This document shows, one piece after another, positions 17,918 through 28,050 of a stretch of 64,000 nt of DNA; positions within the stretch are counted from its first letter, which is position 1; each line of letters begins with the position of its first letter. The DNA is from JACVRW01 sp963734365 (GTDB lineage: Bacteria > Actinomycetota > Thermoleophilia > Solirubrobacterales > Thermoleophilaceae): positions 481,033 to 545,032 of the forward strand of contig CAVTGV010000002.1 in the NCBI GenBank assembly GCA_963734365.1, given 5' to 3'. The notes under the pieces were generated by a model that was not told where the DNA came from, made no database searches, and was given only the letters and a program-made list of their open reading frames with translations. The position numbers and the translations under genes are program-made.

Positions 17918-19066
17918 TTGCCCGAGCCGCGCGCCCAGGTCGTACGGGCCCGCATCGCGGTCACGGCGACCTTCGCGCTCAACGGACTGCTGTTCGCGTC
18001 CGTGTTCTCGCGGATGCCGTCGATACAGGAGCGGGCCGAGATCAGCACGGGCGTGCTCGGCCTCGCGCTGACGTTCACCATGCTCGGGCTCATCGCCAGT
18101 CAGGCGGCCGCGGGCGCACTGGTCGCGCGCTTCGGCAGCCGCCGCCTGGTGACCGTCGGCCTGCTGGGGTGGTCGATCGGCCTCGTCCCGGTCGCGTTCG
18201 CGGAGTCCTTCGCGGCGCTGGCGCTCGGGCTCGCGATGATCGGCTTCGCCAACGGCCTGCTCGACGTGTCGATGAACGTCCACGGGCTCACCGTCGAACG
18301 GGAGCTGCGCCGCCGGATCTTCACCGGCCTGCACGCGGCGTTCTCCTTCGGCGGCCTGTGCGGCGCCGCGATCGGCGCGCTGGTGGCCGGCCTCGGCGTT
18401 GGGGTCACGCCCCACCTACTGGCTGTCTCGGCCCTGACCGTTGCCGTGTGCCTGGCCACCCGGCCGCTGCTGCTTCCCTCCGGCGCGGACGCCGCGCCGG
18501 AGGGACCGCTGCTCGCCGTGCCTACCCGCGCGCTGCTGGCCGTGGGCGCGCTGGCCTTCTGCACGCTCCTGGCCGAGGGGGCCATGAACGACTGGGCCGC
18601 CGTCTATCTCGACGGAGAGCTCGAGACGACCGACGCCGTGGCCGCCACCGGGCTCGCCGTCTACTCGCTCGCGATGGGCGTGGGACGTCTTGCGGGCGAC
18701 CGGCTGGCCACGGGCTTCGGGCCCGTTCGGCTCACGCGCGCAGGTGGGCTGGTGGCGGCGGCGGGGATGAGCCTGGCTCTCGCCGCGAGTGTCACGCCGC
18801 TGGCCCTGGCCGGCTTCGGGATCGCCGGCCTCGGCCTGGCCGCGCTGTTCCCCACGGCGCTGCGCGCCGCCGGGCAGCACGGTGAGAGCGTGGGGCCCTC
18901 GGTGGCGGCGGTGGCCGGCTGCGGCTATCTGGGGCTGCTCACCGGCCCGCCGTCGGTGGGCGGTCTCACGGCGCTCACCGGAAGCCTGCGCACGGCGCTC
19001 ATCCTGGTGGTGGTGCTGTGCCTCGTCGCGGCGGCCCTGGCGGGCAGCGTGCGCGACCCGCGCTAG
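17918..19066 (+). CDS. MFS transporter, 12-TM (FucP/YbjJ-like)
   Basis: This 382-residue protein has twelve hydrophobic helices. An MFS motif A-like loop (VARFGSRRLVTVG) sits between helices 2 and 3 and a repeat of it (LAGDRLATGFGPVRLT) in the second half. The conserved stretch NGLLDVSMNVHGLTVER matches the YbjJ/FucP-like subgroup. The start is a TTG four bases after the preceding stop. The substrate is unknown. The stop codons of this gene and the convergent ccdA overlap by four bases. Confidence 0.85.
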   Translation: MPEPRAQVVRARIAVTATFALNGLLFASVFSRMPSIQERAEISTGVLGLALTFTMLGLIASQAAAGALVARFGSRRLVTVGLLGWSIGLVPVAFAESFAALALGLAMIGFANGLLDVSMNVHGLTVERELRRRIFTGLHAAFSFGGLCGAAIGALVAGLGVGVTPHLLAVSALTVAVCLATRPLLLPSGADAAPEGPLLAVPTRALLAVGALAFCTLLAEGAMNDWAAVYLDGELETTDAVAATGLAVYSLAMGVGRLAGDRLATGFGPVRLTRAGGLVAAAGMSLALAASVTPLALAGFGIAGLGLAALFPTALRAAGQHGESVGPSVAAVAGCGYLGLLTGPPSVGGLTALTGSLRTALILVVVLCLVAAALAGSVRDPR

Positions 19067-19812
19067 ATCTCGCTGAAGAAGTTGATGCCGAGGTCGTCCA
19101 TCACCTGCAGGGCCTCGGAGTTCAGCCGGAACAGCTCGTTGGTGTAGAGCAGCACGCCCATCACGATCAGCACGATGCCGGACACCAGCGTGATCGCGGT
19201 GTAGTGGTTGCGAAAGAAGCGAAAGACACCGGCGAAGGTCGTAAAGGCGAGTGCGCTGAGGATGAACGGCACCGCCAGGCCGAACGAGTAGAAGGCGAGC
19301 AGCACGCCACCCTGGCCGACGGTGTCCTCGGTCGACGCGGCGGTGAGAATCGCTCCGAGCGTCGGACCGGTGCAGGGCAGCCACGCCACCGCGAACGCGA
19401 GCCCCGCGACGATCGGGCCGCCCGTGTGGGCGCGGCGCATCAGCTGCTCGGGGCGCCACTCGCGGTTGAGCTTGGGGATGAACAGGGTGGCGATGAACAG
19501 GACCCCGAGCAGCCCGATGATGATGCCGGAGATCTGACGCAGCAGCGCACGGTTGTCCTGCAGCGTCTGCCCGAGCCCGGTGGCGGTCATGCCCAGCGCC
19601 ACGAACATCGCCGTGAACGCGAGGCAGAAGAGCAGGGCCGGCCCGAGCACCCGGCTGCGGCCCTGACCCTCCTGGATGTCGGCGAAGGAGACTCCCGAGA
19701 TCGTTGACAGGTAGCCCGGCACCAGCGGCAGCACGCAGGGCGAGACGAACGAGATGAAGCCCACGGCAAAGGCGGCCACGACCGTGGTGTCGACGGTCTC
19801 CTGAGCGATCAC
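19063..19812 (-). CDS. ccdA: Cytochrome c biogenesis membrane protein CcdA
   Basis: CcdA passes reducing equivalents from cytoplasmic thioredoxin across the membrane for haem-site reduction of apocytochrome c. The two redox cysteines are visible in SPCVLPLVPGY and WLPCTGPTLGA within a six-helix, 249-residue protein. It forms an operon with a CcmH-like and a TlpA-like gene: its ATG overlaps the ccmH-like stop by four bases. Confidence 0.93.
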   Translation of the reverse strand: MIAQETVDTTVVAAFAVGFISFVSPCVLPLVPGYLSTISGVSFADIQEGQGRSRVLGPALLFCLAFTAMFVALGMTATGLGQTLQDNRALLRQISGIIIGLLGVLFIATLFIPKLNREWRPEQLMRRAHTGGPIVAGLAFAVAWLPCTGPTLGAILTAASTEDTVGQGGVLLAFYSFGLAVPFILSALAFTTFAGVFRFFRNHYTAITLVSGIVLIVMGVLLYTNELFRLNSEALQVMDDLGINFFSEI

Positions 19813-20288
19813 AGGTCGTAGCGCTCCATGTCGGCGTCGAGACGCGGGTCGTCGCCGCCTGCCGCCGCCGGAGCGCTGCGACGCGCACGCCTGGCGTCGC
19901 GACCGCCGCCGGAGCGCCAGCGCGCGAGCGCGAACGCGATCCCGCCACCGGCCACGAGCAGGGCCAGGGCGGGCACGAGATAGACGAGCACGTCGCCCGC
20001 GTCGCTACCGCCCTCGTCGCCCGGCAGCGCCAGCACGTCGTCTCCGAACTGCGCCACGAGCGCCTGCTTGATCTCGTCCTTCGAGCGGCAGTCGTCGATC
20101 AGGCGCTGGATGTAGTCGCGTTCCCGCTGCGCCTGCGGGGCCTCGGTGGCGAGCGCCAGCGGCGTGCCGCACACCAGGCACATCACCTCGTCCTCCACGT
20201 CGCCGAGCGTGGTCTGCGGGCAGTCCTGCGCGAACGCCGTGCCGGGCACGGCGAGCAGGGCGATCACGATCAGGGCCACACGGAACAT
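19809..20288 (-). CDS. CcmH/NrfF-like cytochrome c maturation protein
   Basis: A signal peptide (VALIVIALLAVPGTAFA) precedes a small periplasmic domain with the redox pair in CLVCGTPLALA and the three-helix hallmark YIQRLIDDCRSKDEIKQALVAQFG. A transmembrane helix follows at about 112-130. At 159 residues it matches the CcmH/CycL N-terminal module that reduces the haem-binding cysteines of apocytochrome c. It sits between ccdA and the thioredoxin-like gene. Confidence 0.88.
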   Translation of the reverse strand: MFRVALIVIALLAVPGTAFAQDCPQTTLGDVEDEVMCLVCGTPLALATEAPQAQRERDYIQRLIDDCRSKDEIKQALVAQFGDDVLALPGDEGGSDAGDVLVYLVPALALLVAGGGIAFALARWRSGGGRDARRARRSAPAAAGGDDPRLDADMERYDL

Positions 20289-20295
20289 GCGGCCC

Positions 20296-20853
20296 TCAGC
20301 CCGCCTCCGGACGCAGCAGCGGCGCGACCTCGGAGATGAGGAAGTCCTCGTCCACGGGGCCGCGGCGGACGGCGGCGATCCGGCCCTTGGGGTCGATCAC
20401 GAAGGTCTCCGGCAGCTGGACCACCCCGTAGTCGCTCATTGCGGATCCGTCCCTGTCCTTGAGCATCGGATACTCGAGCCCGTACTCATCGATGAAGTCC
20501 TCGGCGTCGCCGCTCACGTCGATGCCATCCACGCCCAGCACGGTGCCTCCGCGGCCGGCGATGCGGCGGTGCCACCTGTCGAGCAGCGGCGACTCGTCGC
20601 GGCACGGCTCGCACCACGAGGCCCAGAAGTTGAGCACCACGACCTTGCCCCTGTAGTCGGCCAGCGAGCTGCGCCCGTCGCCGTCCAGGGTGGGCAGGTC
20701 GAGGGCGGGTGCCGGCTTGGGCTCTCCACGGGCCAGAGCGTCCTCCACCTGACGGTCGGGCTCGTTCTGAACCAGCCCGTAGGCCAGCAGCGCGATCAGC
20801 GCCAGCACCGCGCAGAGCACGGCGATCGGTACAGGGGAGAGGACCCTTCGCAT
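20296..20853 (-). CDS. TlpA/ResA-type membrane-anchored thioredoxin
   Basis: A single N-terminal anchor (about residues 8-28) precedes an AhpC-TSA/Redoxin domain with the active site WASWCEPCR and a cis-proline segment VQLPETFVIDPKG. Family members reduce apocytochrome c cysteines outside the membrane. The ATG at 20853 is preferred; an in-frame TTG at 20865 would add four residues and neither has a strong ribosome site. It leads the minus-strand ccm-type operon. Confidence 0.9.
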   Translation of the reverse strand: MRRVLSPVPIAVLCAVLALIALLAYGLVQNEPDRQVEDALARGEPKPAPALDLPTLDGDGRSSLADYRGKVVVLNFWASWCEPCRDESPLLDRWHRRIAGRGGTVLGVDGIDVSGDAEDFIDEYGLEYPMLKDRDGSAMSDYGVVQLPETFVIDPKGRIAAVRRGPVDEDFLISEVAPLLRPEAG

Positions 20854-20886
20854 GTCCGCAGTCAACGATAGGGAGGCGGGTGCGGC

Positions 20887-22332
20887 TCAGGCCCGCGCGG
20901 GCACCGGATCGCCCGACACGCTCGCGGCCTGCCGGGCGCGGCGGCCCGAGCGCGGGATTCCGGTGGCCACGATGGCCGCGATCACCAGGACGACGGAGGA
21001 GATGGCGAACGCCTCCTGGTAGCCACCCTCCTGGGGGAAGTTCGTGCCCGCGATGAGCGAGCCGGTGACGATGGCCGCCGCCAGCTGCGCGCCGACGGAC
21101 CCTCCGATCGTCCGCATGATCGTGTTCATCCCCGTGGCCACGCCGGTCTCCGTGGGCGACACGGCCTCGACGACGGAGTTGGCCATGGCCGCGAACGCGA
21201 ACCCGATCCCGAGCCCCATGATCGCCGTGCCGACGATGAACTGCCATTCGTGGTCGTGCTCGAGAGCCAGCCAGCCGAAGGCCGTGGCCGAGATGATCGT
21301 GCCGAGCATCAACGGGAGCCGGGACCCGTAGCGGCTGCCCAGCCAGCCGCTGAGCGGCCCCGCGAACAGCATCACCGTCGTGGAGGGGACCATGAACAGC
21401 CCAGCCTCGATCACCGACGCGCTGAAGCCGTAGCCCGCGACCGCCGGCGTCTGAACGAACTGCGGGATCATGATGAAGCTCGAGAACATCCCGTAGCCCA
21501 CGAGCAGGCCCACCACGTTGGTGGTCCAGACGCCGCGCCGGGCCATCATCCGCATGTCCACGAGCGGAGCCGGGTGGTGCAGCTCGAAGCGGACCCAGAT
21601 CAACAGCACCAGCGCCGCCAGGGCGAACAGGCCGAGCACACGCGCCGAGCCCCAGCCCCAGGTGTTGCCCTGGCTCACGCCCAGCAGCAGAGCGGCCAGA
21701 CCGAGCGACAGCATCCCGGCGCCGGACCAGTCGATCTTGGTGCTCTCGCTGCGCACCGGCGACTCCGGGACGAAGTAATGGGTCATCACCGCGGCGAACG
21801 CGATCACGATGGCGGCCACCCAGAAGATCCACTCGTAGTTGAGCGCGTCCGTGATCACACCCGCCAGCACGAGGCCCGCCCCGCCTCCGATGCCGAAGGT
21901 CGCGCTGATCAGCCCGATCGCCTGAGCGACCTTCTCCTTGGGGAACTCGTCGCGGATGATCCCGAAGGCCAGCGGGAAGATCGCGCCGCCGGCGCCCTGG
22001 ACGGCGCGGCCGGCGATGAGCAGCGGAAGCGAATGCGACAGCGCGGCCACCACGGACCCGATACCGAAGCCGATGAGCACGCCGAGGAGCACCTTCTCCT
22101 TGCCGAACATGTCGCCGAGCCGGCCGAAGACCGGCGTGGCGATCGAGGCCGTGAGGAGATAGACGGTCAGCACCCAGGTCACCGAGTTCTGCGACACCCC
22201 GAGCGAGTGCTGGATCTCCGGTAGGGCAGGAGCGACCATGGTCTGCGAGACGGCGTAGGCCAGGGCGCTCACTGCGAGCACTCCCAGCGTGATGCCGTAG
22301 TACTGGCGAGGGGTGTCGGTTGCGCCGCTCAC
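20887..22332 (-). CDS. MFS drug exporter, DHA2 (14-TM) family
   Basis: This 481-residue protein has about fourteen hydrophobic helices, motif A at GRLGDMFGKEKVLLG, and motif C-like glycine-rich GIGGGAGLVLAGVI, typical of EmrB/QacA proton antiporters. The GTG start at 22332 lies in a GTGA overlap with the upstream marR gene. Upstream extension would run out of frame through that gene and is not coding. Co-transcription with a MarR regulator points to drug or toxicant efflux. Confidence 0.92.
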   Translation of the reverse strand: MSGATDTPRQYYGITLGVLAVSALAYAVSQTMVAPALPEIQHSLGVSQNSVTWVLTVYLLTASIATPVFGRLGDMFGKEKVLLGVLIGFGIGSVVAALSHSLPLLIAGRAVQGAGGAIFPLAFGIIRDEFPKEKVAQAIGLISATFGIGGGAGLVLAGVITDALNYEWIFWVAAIVIAFAAVMTHYFVPESPVRSESTKIDWSGAGMLSLGLAALLLGVSQGNTWGWGSARVLGLFALAALVLLIWVRFELHHPAPLVDMRMMARRGVWTTNVVGLLVGYGMFSSFIMIPQFVQTPAVAGYGFSASVIEAGLFMVPSTTVMLFAGPLSGWLGSRYGSRLPLMLGTIISATAFGWLALEHDHEWQFIVGTAIMGLGIGFAFAAMANSVVEAVSPTETGVATGMNTIMRTIGGSVGAQLAAAIVTGSLIAGTNFPQEGGYQEAFAISSVVLVIAAIVATGIPRSGRRARQAASVSGDPVPARA

Positions 22333-22778
22333 AGCTCGCCGATGACCTCGGCGAGGCGGTGCAGCAGATGCTCGGTCTGCCGGCGCTCCGCCGGCGAGAG
22401 CTGGTCGTAGAGCCGCTGCTTCTTCTGCTGGTGCCTGCGGCGCTGGCCGGCCAGCAGGCGCTTGCCCTCGCTCGTGAGCGACACGATCGTCCGGCGGCGA
22501 TCCTCGGTCGACGGCTCGCGCACGATCACCCCGTCGCGCTCCAGCCCGTCCAGCATGCGCGTGGCCGTGGGCGACGTGCAGCCGGCGGCGGCCGCCATCT
22601 CTCCAACGCCGAGCCCGGGCTCGTCGCTCAGCGCGAGCAGCAGGTGGTACTGCGCGGGGGTGAGCGGCGCCTGCTGCTGCCACGCGCGCGAGCGCGCGCG
22701 CAGCAGCGCTCGGCTGAAGTCGTCCCAGGCCTCGGTGAAGCGCTCGAGATCGGTGAGCTGGGCCGGCTGCTGAAGCAC
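22329..22778 (-). CDS. MarR family transcriptional regulator
   Basis: This 149-residue winged-helix protein has the recognition region AAAAGCTSPTATRMLDGLERDGVIVREPS and the wing EDRRRTIVSLTSEGK. MarR proteins repress neighbouring efflux genes until a small ligand binds. The gene starts with GTG at 22778 and overlaps the exporter start by four bases. A short palindrome lies immediately upstream. Confidence 0.92.
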   Translation of the reverse strand: MLQQPAQLTDLERFTEAWDDFSRALLRARSRAWQQQAPLTPAQYHLLLALSDEPGLGVGEMAAAAGCTSPTATRMLDGLERDGVIVREPSTEDRRRTIVSLTSEGKRLLAGQRRRHQQKKQRLYDQLSPAERRQTEHLLHRLAEVIGEL

Positions 22779-22783
22779 AACCC

Positions 22784-22794
22784 GGTAGCTTACC
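22784..22794. promoter_or_regulatory. Palindrome upstream of marR, candidate operator
   Basis: GGTAGCTTACC has 4-base arms (GGTA/TACC) around GCT and begins six bases upstream of the marR start codon. A second GCTACC half occurs at about 22808-22813. The position fits autorepression by the MarR protein; this is inferred from location and symmetry only. Confidence 0.35.
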
Positions 22795-22852
22795 TACTGA
22801 TTAGGGTGGCTACCGACTCCCTTTCGCGGCGACCTCCGTACACTGGCGCCCG

Positions 22853-25454
22853 ATGCGTGGAAGAGGGTGTCTGGCCGTCCTCGTCGCGGCCGGCGCCGCG
22901 CTGTTGTGGGCTGCGCCGGCCCAGGCCGACGTGACTCCGAAGGCCTTCGGCAACTGCAAGCATCGCGCGGCCAAGCGGGCGATGCTCGCCTCGGACCTGC
23001 CGGCGATCGCCCAGCAGGGGCTCGGCCCGGACATCGAGCCCTTCTTCCGACCGGATTTCTCCGCCTGCCGCGACCTGAACGGCGACGGCCGTCGCGACCT
23101 CGTGGTCCAGATCGGCGTCAAGTTCGGGACCGTCAGCTCCCCCGAGCCCTGGGCGATCCTCGAGGTTCCGCGTGGGCGAACCGTGCCGAAGACCGTCTTC
23201 TTCACGGCGAAGACGAGCTACCTCGACCTGCTCCTTCGCCGCAACTACGTGATCGAGCGCCAGAAGACGCTGCGCCGGACCGATGCCAACTGCTGCCCCA
23301 CGGGTCGCCCCCGCGTCCGCTTCGTGCGCTGGACCGGCACGCGCTTCGACTACACCTCGCGCAAGCCACCCGACGAGGAGGTACCCGAGCCCCCGCCCGG
23401 CGGCTACGGCCCTCCGCCTCCGAGCGGGCAGCCGGGCTGCGAAGGAACCGTGCGGGCCGGCGCGGTCGAGCTGCGGGCCACGTGCTTCCGCCGTCAACCC
23501 GACGGGACCTACAAGGCCACCGGCCGCCTGCGGCTCAACGGGATCGATCTCGTGCCCGCGAAGGGCGACGCGGAGGTGGTCTTCGACCCCAAGTCGCTCG
23601 AGCTGCGCGTGAGCGGGACCGTGGCCCTCCAGGCGGGACCGGTGGTCCTCTACGAAGGCAGCTTCAACCGCACGCTCAAGGCCTCCTTCACCTTGCGTCT
23701 TCCGAAGGCCGCGGCGGTCAAGGGCTTCCCGCTCACCGGGCGAAGCGAAGGTCACCCTGCGCAGCTCGGGAGCCGAGATCGCCGCGAACGCGAGCATCGA
23801 GGCGCTGGGCGGCGTGAGCGGGGCGGTGACCCTCAACGCGAACATGCAGACCGGGCTGCGCCTGGACGCGCTCAGCATGAAGATCGGTCAGGCCCGGGTG
23901 GGGCCGATACCGATCCGTGATGTCTCGGTCGCCTACAGCCGCACGCCGGAGGGCGATCGCTGGGAGGGAGGCGCCACGCTCGAGCTTCCCGGCCCCAAGG
24001 TCGCCTCGCTCACCGGTTTCGCCGCGTTCCTGAACGGGCGCTTTGCCGAGGGCCGAGGCGCGCTCACGGGCAACGTGGTCGTCTTCCCCGGGATCGCCCT
24101 CACCAAGGTGCAGGCCGGTCTGGTGCTCGAGCCCCAGTTCGGATTCAGCGGCGGCATGGCGCTCAGTGCCGGCCCGCGGATCCTCGGGGTCACCGCCGCG
24201 ACCGTCGACGGCAGCTTCACCTACCAGTCCGGAACGCCCGCCCTGTTTCGCCTGAACGGCGACATCTCGCTCGTGAAGGTCAAGCTGGCCGGCGGCGAGC
24301 TGGCCTACCGGACGAACGGGCAGATCACCATGCGAGGGAACCTGGACCTCACCATCGGCCCGGCCGGCTTCACCGGCAGCCTGTCCGGCTTCGTGGACGG
24401 CCTGCGCGCCTTCTCCGCCGAGGGTGACGGCAAGGTGGGCGTCAAGGGGGTGGGGTTCAACGGGGAAGGCATCGTCTCGAGCGTCGGAGCAGCGGCCTGC
24501 GGCGAGAGCCCGTCGGTCTTCGGGCTCAAGGTGCGCGCCGGGTTCGGCACGCGCTGGGACGAGTTCCCCAAGCCCAACATCATGGGCGGTTCCTGCGGCA
24601 TTGGCGACTGGCGCGTGGCGCCCCCGGCCGCGAGCCAGGCGGGCTCGCGCAGCTTCCGCGTGCGCCGTGGGACGCGCCAGCTGACCCTGTCCGCAGTGGG
24701 GCGCGGGGCCGCGCCCGCCGTCACGCTGCGCGGGCCGGGCGGCGTGACGCTGAGCGCCCCCGCGACGGGCGCCGTGCTCGAGCGCGGCCGCTTCGCCTTC
24801 CGCTACGACGGCGACGCCACCTCCTATCTCGCCGTGGCGCGCCCGCGCCCCGGCCGCTGGACCCTGAGCGCGGACCCCGGCTCGGCACCGGTGGCCCAGT
24901 TCCGGCGGGCGGGCGACCTCAACCCGGCAGCCGTACGAGCCCGCGTAACCGGGCGCGGCCCCGTGCGCCGGCTGCGCTGGCGGGTCAGCCGCCGGCCCGG
25001 GCTGCGGGTCGTGTTCCTGGAGCGCAGCGGGGGCGGCGTGCAGCGGATCGCCGTTAGCCGCGGCGGCCGAGGCTCGGCACGCTTCCGGCCCGCCGCGGCG
25101 GGACGCGCCCGCCGTCGCGTGGTGGCCCTGGTGGAGCGACGCGGCCTGCCGGAGAGCCAGCGGACGGTGGCCCGCTTCCGTGCCCGCACGGCCCGTCCGG
25201 GTCGCCCGGCTCAGGTGACGGTTCGCCGGCGGGCCGGCGGCGCCACGATCAGGTGGACGCGACCCCGCCGTTCCTACCGCAGCCTCGTCCGAGTGACGAT
25301 CTCGGATGGCCGCACGCTGCTCTTCCAGCCGCGTCGCAAGCACCGGATCCGGGTGGGCGGAGTGTCCCGTCGCGATCGCGTCGCGGTGACCGTGAGAGGC
25401 CTCGACACCATCGGCCGCACCGGCCGGGCGACCCGCGCCCGGCTGCGGCGCTGA
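22853..25454 (+). pseudogene. Large secreted protein, split by one frameshift
   Basis: Two frames read as one gene. The first (from ATG 22853) has a signal peptide ending PAQA, an FG-GAP-like DLNGDGRRDLVV, a proline-rich linker and reads to GFPLTG near 23740. The second frame resumes with AKVTLRSSG and runs to 25454. Removing one G from the GGG at 23738-23740 restores GFPLTGEAKVTLRSS and a single 866-residue protein. The N-terminal part has paired cysteines, the middle is beta-rich and glycine-rich, and the C-terminal 280 residues are very Arg-rich with beta-sandwich-like repeats. No family was recognised. The shift could be a real mutation or a homopolymer error; the codon use of both halves is healthy. 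Confidence 0.75.
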
Positions 25455-25510
25455 GCCCGCTCGCGCCCGCGTCCGAGCGCCCCCGCGCGCCGCTAGACTC
25501 GCCGTGCTTC

Positions 25511-25583
25511 GCGGACGTAGCTCAGTTGGTAGAGCGTTGGCTTCCCAAGCCAAAGGTCGCGGGTTCGAGACCCGTCGTCCGCT
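25511..25583 (+). tRNA. tRNA-Gly (anticodon CCC)
   Basis: The full cloverleaf can be drawn: acceptor GCGGACG/CGTCCGC, D arm GCTC/GAGC, anticodon stem TTGGC/GCCAA with loop TTCCCAA (anticodon CCC), and T arm GCGGG/CCCGT with loop TTCGAGA. The discriminator is T, as usual for glycine tRNAs, and no CCA is encoded. It marks the border between compact core genes and the degenerate accessory region that follows. Confidence 0.95.
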
Positions 25584-26163
25584 TCAGGCGAGAATAGGCG
25601 AAGGCAAGCAATTCCCTGCAAATGCGAAATATCGGCTTCGAGGCAGTAGCAGCCGGAGAGAGAGACAATGGGGCATTCTGCACCTCTGACGGCGCTCGAG
25701 GTCCCATCGAGATCCGATTTGGCGTCATAGCCGTGCGGCATGCGGGCAACCAGGTCGCGTTAGCACGGCAACCGTGTCGGCCGGGTGAACGCCTGGGCGA
25801 TGGCGTAACCCAGCCGGCCAGGATGAGCGGGCCGCTGCTGCACGGCGCCCCCTCGGGGGCTATCCCAGCTCCGTGCGTAGATTCGTCCCCAGGCTTGGAC
25901 GTCCTGGACGCATCTCAAAGAGCGTTTGTTACCACGGCTGTTACCCACCCATCCGCTTCGGCGCGGCGTGACTTCGAGGAATGCCGCCGAGGCCGCAGGA
26001 TTCTGCCGTCGCACCGACATTGTGTTTGAGACGACTGTCAGGCCGGAAGGCGGCAAGGCGGCCGCCAAAGGTCGGTCTCGCGTGTGGGATGTGCAGCCTT
26101 GATCAACTCGACAAGCGGAGCCACGGCGCGCGGCCACGCGTTAACACCCCAAGCTGGTGGTCG
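25584..26163. other. Non-coding stretch after tRNA-Gly
   Basis: These 580 bases contain no frame with convincing codon bias or recognisable motifs. Base composition is more A/T-rich and uneven than the core region, especially over the first 150 bases. It looks like decayed or junction DNA. Confidence 0.5.
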
Positions 26164-27117
26164 TCAGGGCTCGGTCGTCGAGCCGCTCGAGTGACGCTCG
26201 AGTCGGACCGCGTAGGCGCGCCGTTGCACGGCCAGCCTGGCCACTCCTCCCAGGACCAGCGCCGCGAGGTTAACCCCGAGCTGCGCTGCCGCTCCTCCGA
26301 CCTCGCCCCAGTCGGTGTACGCGGTGGCCACGCCGATGTTCGCGATAGCCGGGATCGTCGTCACCGAGATCAGCACACCGATGATCGCGCCCGACTTGGC
26401 GGAGGTCAGCGACAGCACGCCTGCAGTACCCGCGAGATAGGCGACGAAGAACGAGAAGAAGTCCGGGTTGGATATGAACTCGGTGAGCGGGCGCACATCC
26501 CCTGGGCCGTCCGAATCAATGCCCGTCCACTTGAAGACGAGCGACCACGCGACGGTCGCCGCGACCGCCGCCGCGATGCCGACCGCGAGGGCGGTAGCGG
26601 AGCGCCTCGCAAGATCGCCGCGCCGCTGGACCACCGCCACGCAGAACCCTGCAACGGGACCGAACTCCGGGCCGACCACCATCGCCCCGACGATCAGGAT
26701 CGCAGAGTCAGTCAGGATCCCCACCGCCGCGATTAACGCCGCGATCATCATCAACTCAACGAAGTTGATCGACAGACTGGTCTCCTCTGAGGTTCGGGCC
26801 TCTACCTCCTCCCAGACCACGGCGTCACCGAAAGGAAGCTCTTCCGGCGCCCTGCCGGCAGCGTCTGCAGCATCGGAGATCTGGGTGTCGACGGGCTCCA
26901 ACGAGATTGAGCCATCACGCGCGATCCCGAGCTGACGCAGTTGCTCCACGATGATGCTCGCGTCAGGACGCGCGACGTCGCAAAGAATCATGTCGCCCTC
27001 AGGCTTGCGCGCGAGTCCCGGGAGGTGTACGACGTTCACGACGGCCGGGAAGGCCGTCAACAGCTCGAGCGCTTTCCGCGCCTCGTGACCCGGGGCGACT
27101 ATGCGAAGGTGGACCAC
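26164..27117 (-). CDS. DUF389 family membrane protein
   Basis: This 317-residue protein has an ACT-like N-terminal domain beginning VHLRIVAPGHEARKALELL, followed by six or more hydrophobic helices including VELMMIAALIAAVGILTDSAILIVGAMVVGPEFGP, the DUF389 signature with its conserved GAMVVGPEFGP. The function of the family is unknown. The GTG at 27117 is chosen because GAGGAG lies just upstream and the domain begins there; a longer frame exists but is not homologous. Confidence 0.88.
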   Translation of the reverse strand: MVHLRIVAPGHEARKALELLTAFPAVVNVVHLPGLARKPEGDMILCDVARPDASIIVEQLRQLGIARDGSISLEPVDTQISDAADAAGRAPEELPFGDAVVWEEVEARTSEETSLSINFVELMMIAALIAAVGILTDSAILIVGAMVVGPEFGPVAGFCVAVVQRRGDLARRSATALAVGIAAAVAATVAWSLVFKWTGIDSDGPGDVRPLTEFISNPDFFSFFVAYLAGTAGVLSLTSAKSGAIIGVLISVTTIPAIANIGVATAYTDWGEVGGAAAQLGVNLAALVLGGVARLAVQRRAYAVRLERHSSGSTTEP

Positions 27118-27320
27118 GGGTGGATCTCCTCGTCTCTCGGAATGATCTCGGACGCGGCGGGCGTCTCGCTGAGGTCCGGCGGTCGGATCGGCGAGCACCC
27201 TGGCGGCTGCTTCAGGGCGACCTCGTGCCGTCACGGGCGATCGTCGTGGTGATCCTATAAGCGGCCTACCGAACGAGACGCCGGAGCGACTCAAAGGAGG
27301 CGTGGGAAGCTCCGTGGGCG

Positions 27321-27481
27321 CCTACCGCGATCGCGCCCGCCCCTGGGCATCGATCTCGAACACGGTAAGGGGGACCCCGACCTCGCTCTCGATCAGCTCG
27401 ATCGACCCCTTTCCTGCCAGTCGGCGTGTTCCGGGCTGCGTAGGGCGAGGACGATGCGGTCCCGGTCGAAAGCAGGCACAT
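27321..27481 (-). pseudogene. Remnant of a universal-stress-like gene
   Basis: Read on the minus strand in two frames, this stretch gives DRDRIVLALRSPEHADWQ and then, after a shift, LIESEVGVPLTVFEID. These match, in order, the C-terminal part of the intact protein at 43353-43802 (DHILLALHSSEHANWQ and KQRFGLPLTTYAID). The rest of the gene is missing. It is a decayed copy from the same family. Confidence 0.5.
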
Positions 27482-27637
27482 GGTCAGTGACGGCTGTCAT
27501 GGCGCGCCCGCCGAGCGAAGGGGGCGCACCGCGCGCAGGGCGTCGAGTTTCGCGTCACGCAAGTTCGCTTCTTCGAGGGTCCTGGCGGCTCCATCGTCAT
27601 TAGCGAGAGGATCTGCATCAGGTGGTCTGCATGACGT

Positions 27638-27960
27638 CCTTCACCGCGCCGTCCTCTACTTCCATGCCCGCGTCGTCGCGACGTTCCTCTCCCTGCCGCA
27701 CCTAATGACTGAGGTGCACGAGCTCAGCAAGTCCGACGCCGGCGCGCATGTCGCCGGGTTCGCCTTGCTCGCCGCGGTCGGGCGCTTGCTGAGAGACTGG
27801 TTCGCCGACGGGATCGCGGCCGCATTCTCGGAGGGTTCTTCGGCCGTTCGTGATGGGGGTCGTCAAGACGGCGACAGACGGCTACGGCCGGGGCTCAGCC
27901 CTGATGGCGCTGGTCGCGCTCGGCTGCCTGTTCGTGCTCCGCGCCGTGCAGGGCGTTCCC
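27638..27960 (+). pseudogene. Nitrate/nitrite transporter (NarK) remnant
   Basis: Two segments in different frames resemble NarK. The first, around 27650-27810, reads LPHLMTEVHELSKSDAGAHVAGFALLAA and then RDWFADGI, like the mid-protein loop of NarK. The second, around 27842-27950, reads FVMGVVKTATDGYGRGSALMALVALGC, like the last two helices. About half of a normal narK is missing between and around them. Confidence 0.55.
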
Positions 27961-28050
27961 GGGCGCGGCGTGAGGACGGGCGCAGGCCCGGCTCGCGATG
28001 GGGGGCACGCAGGGGCGAGATCGAGATCGACCGCGGCGTCCCCGACAACC

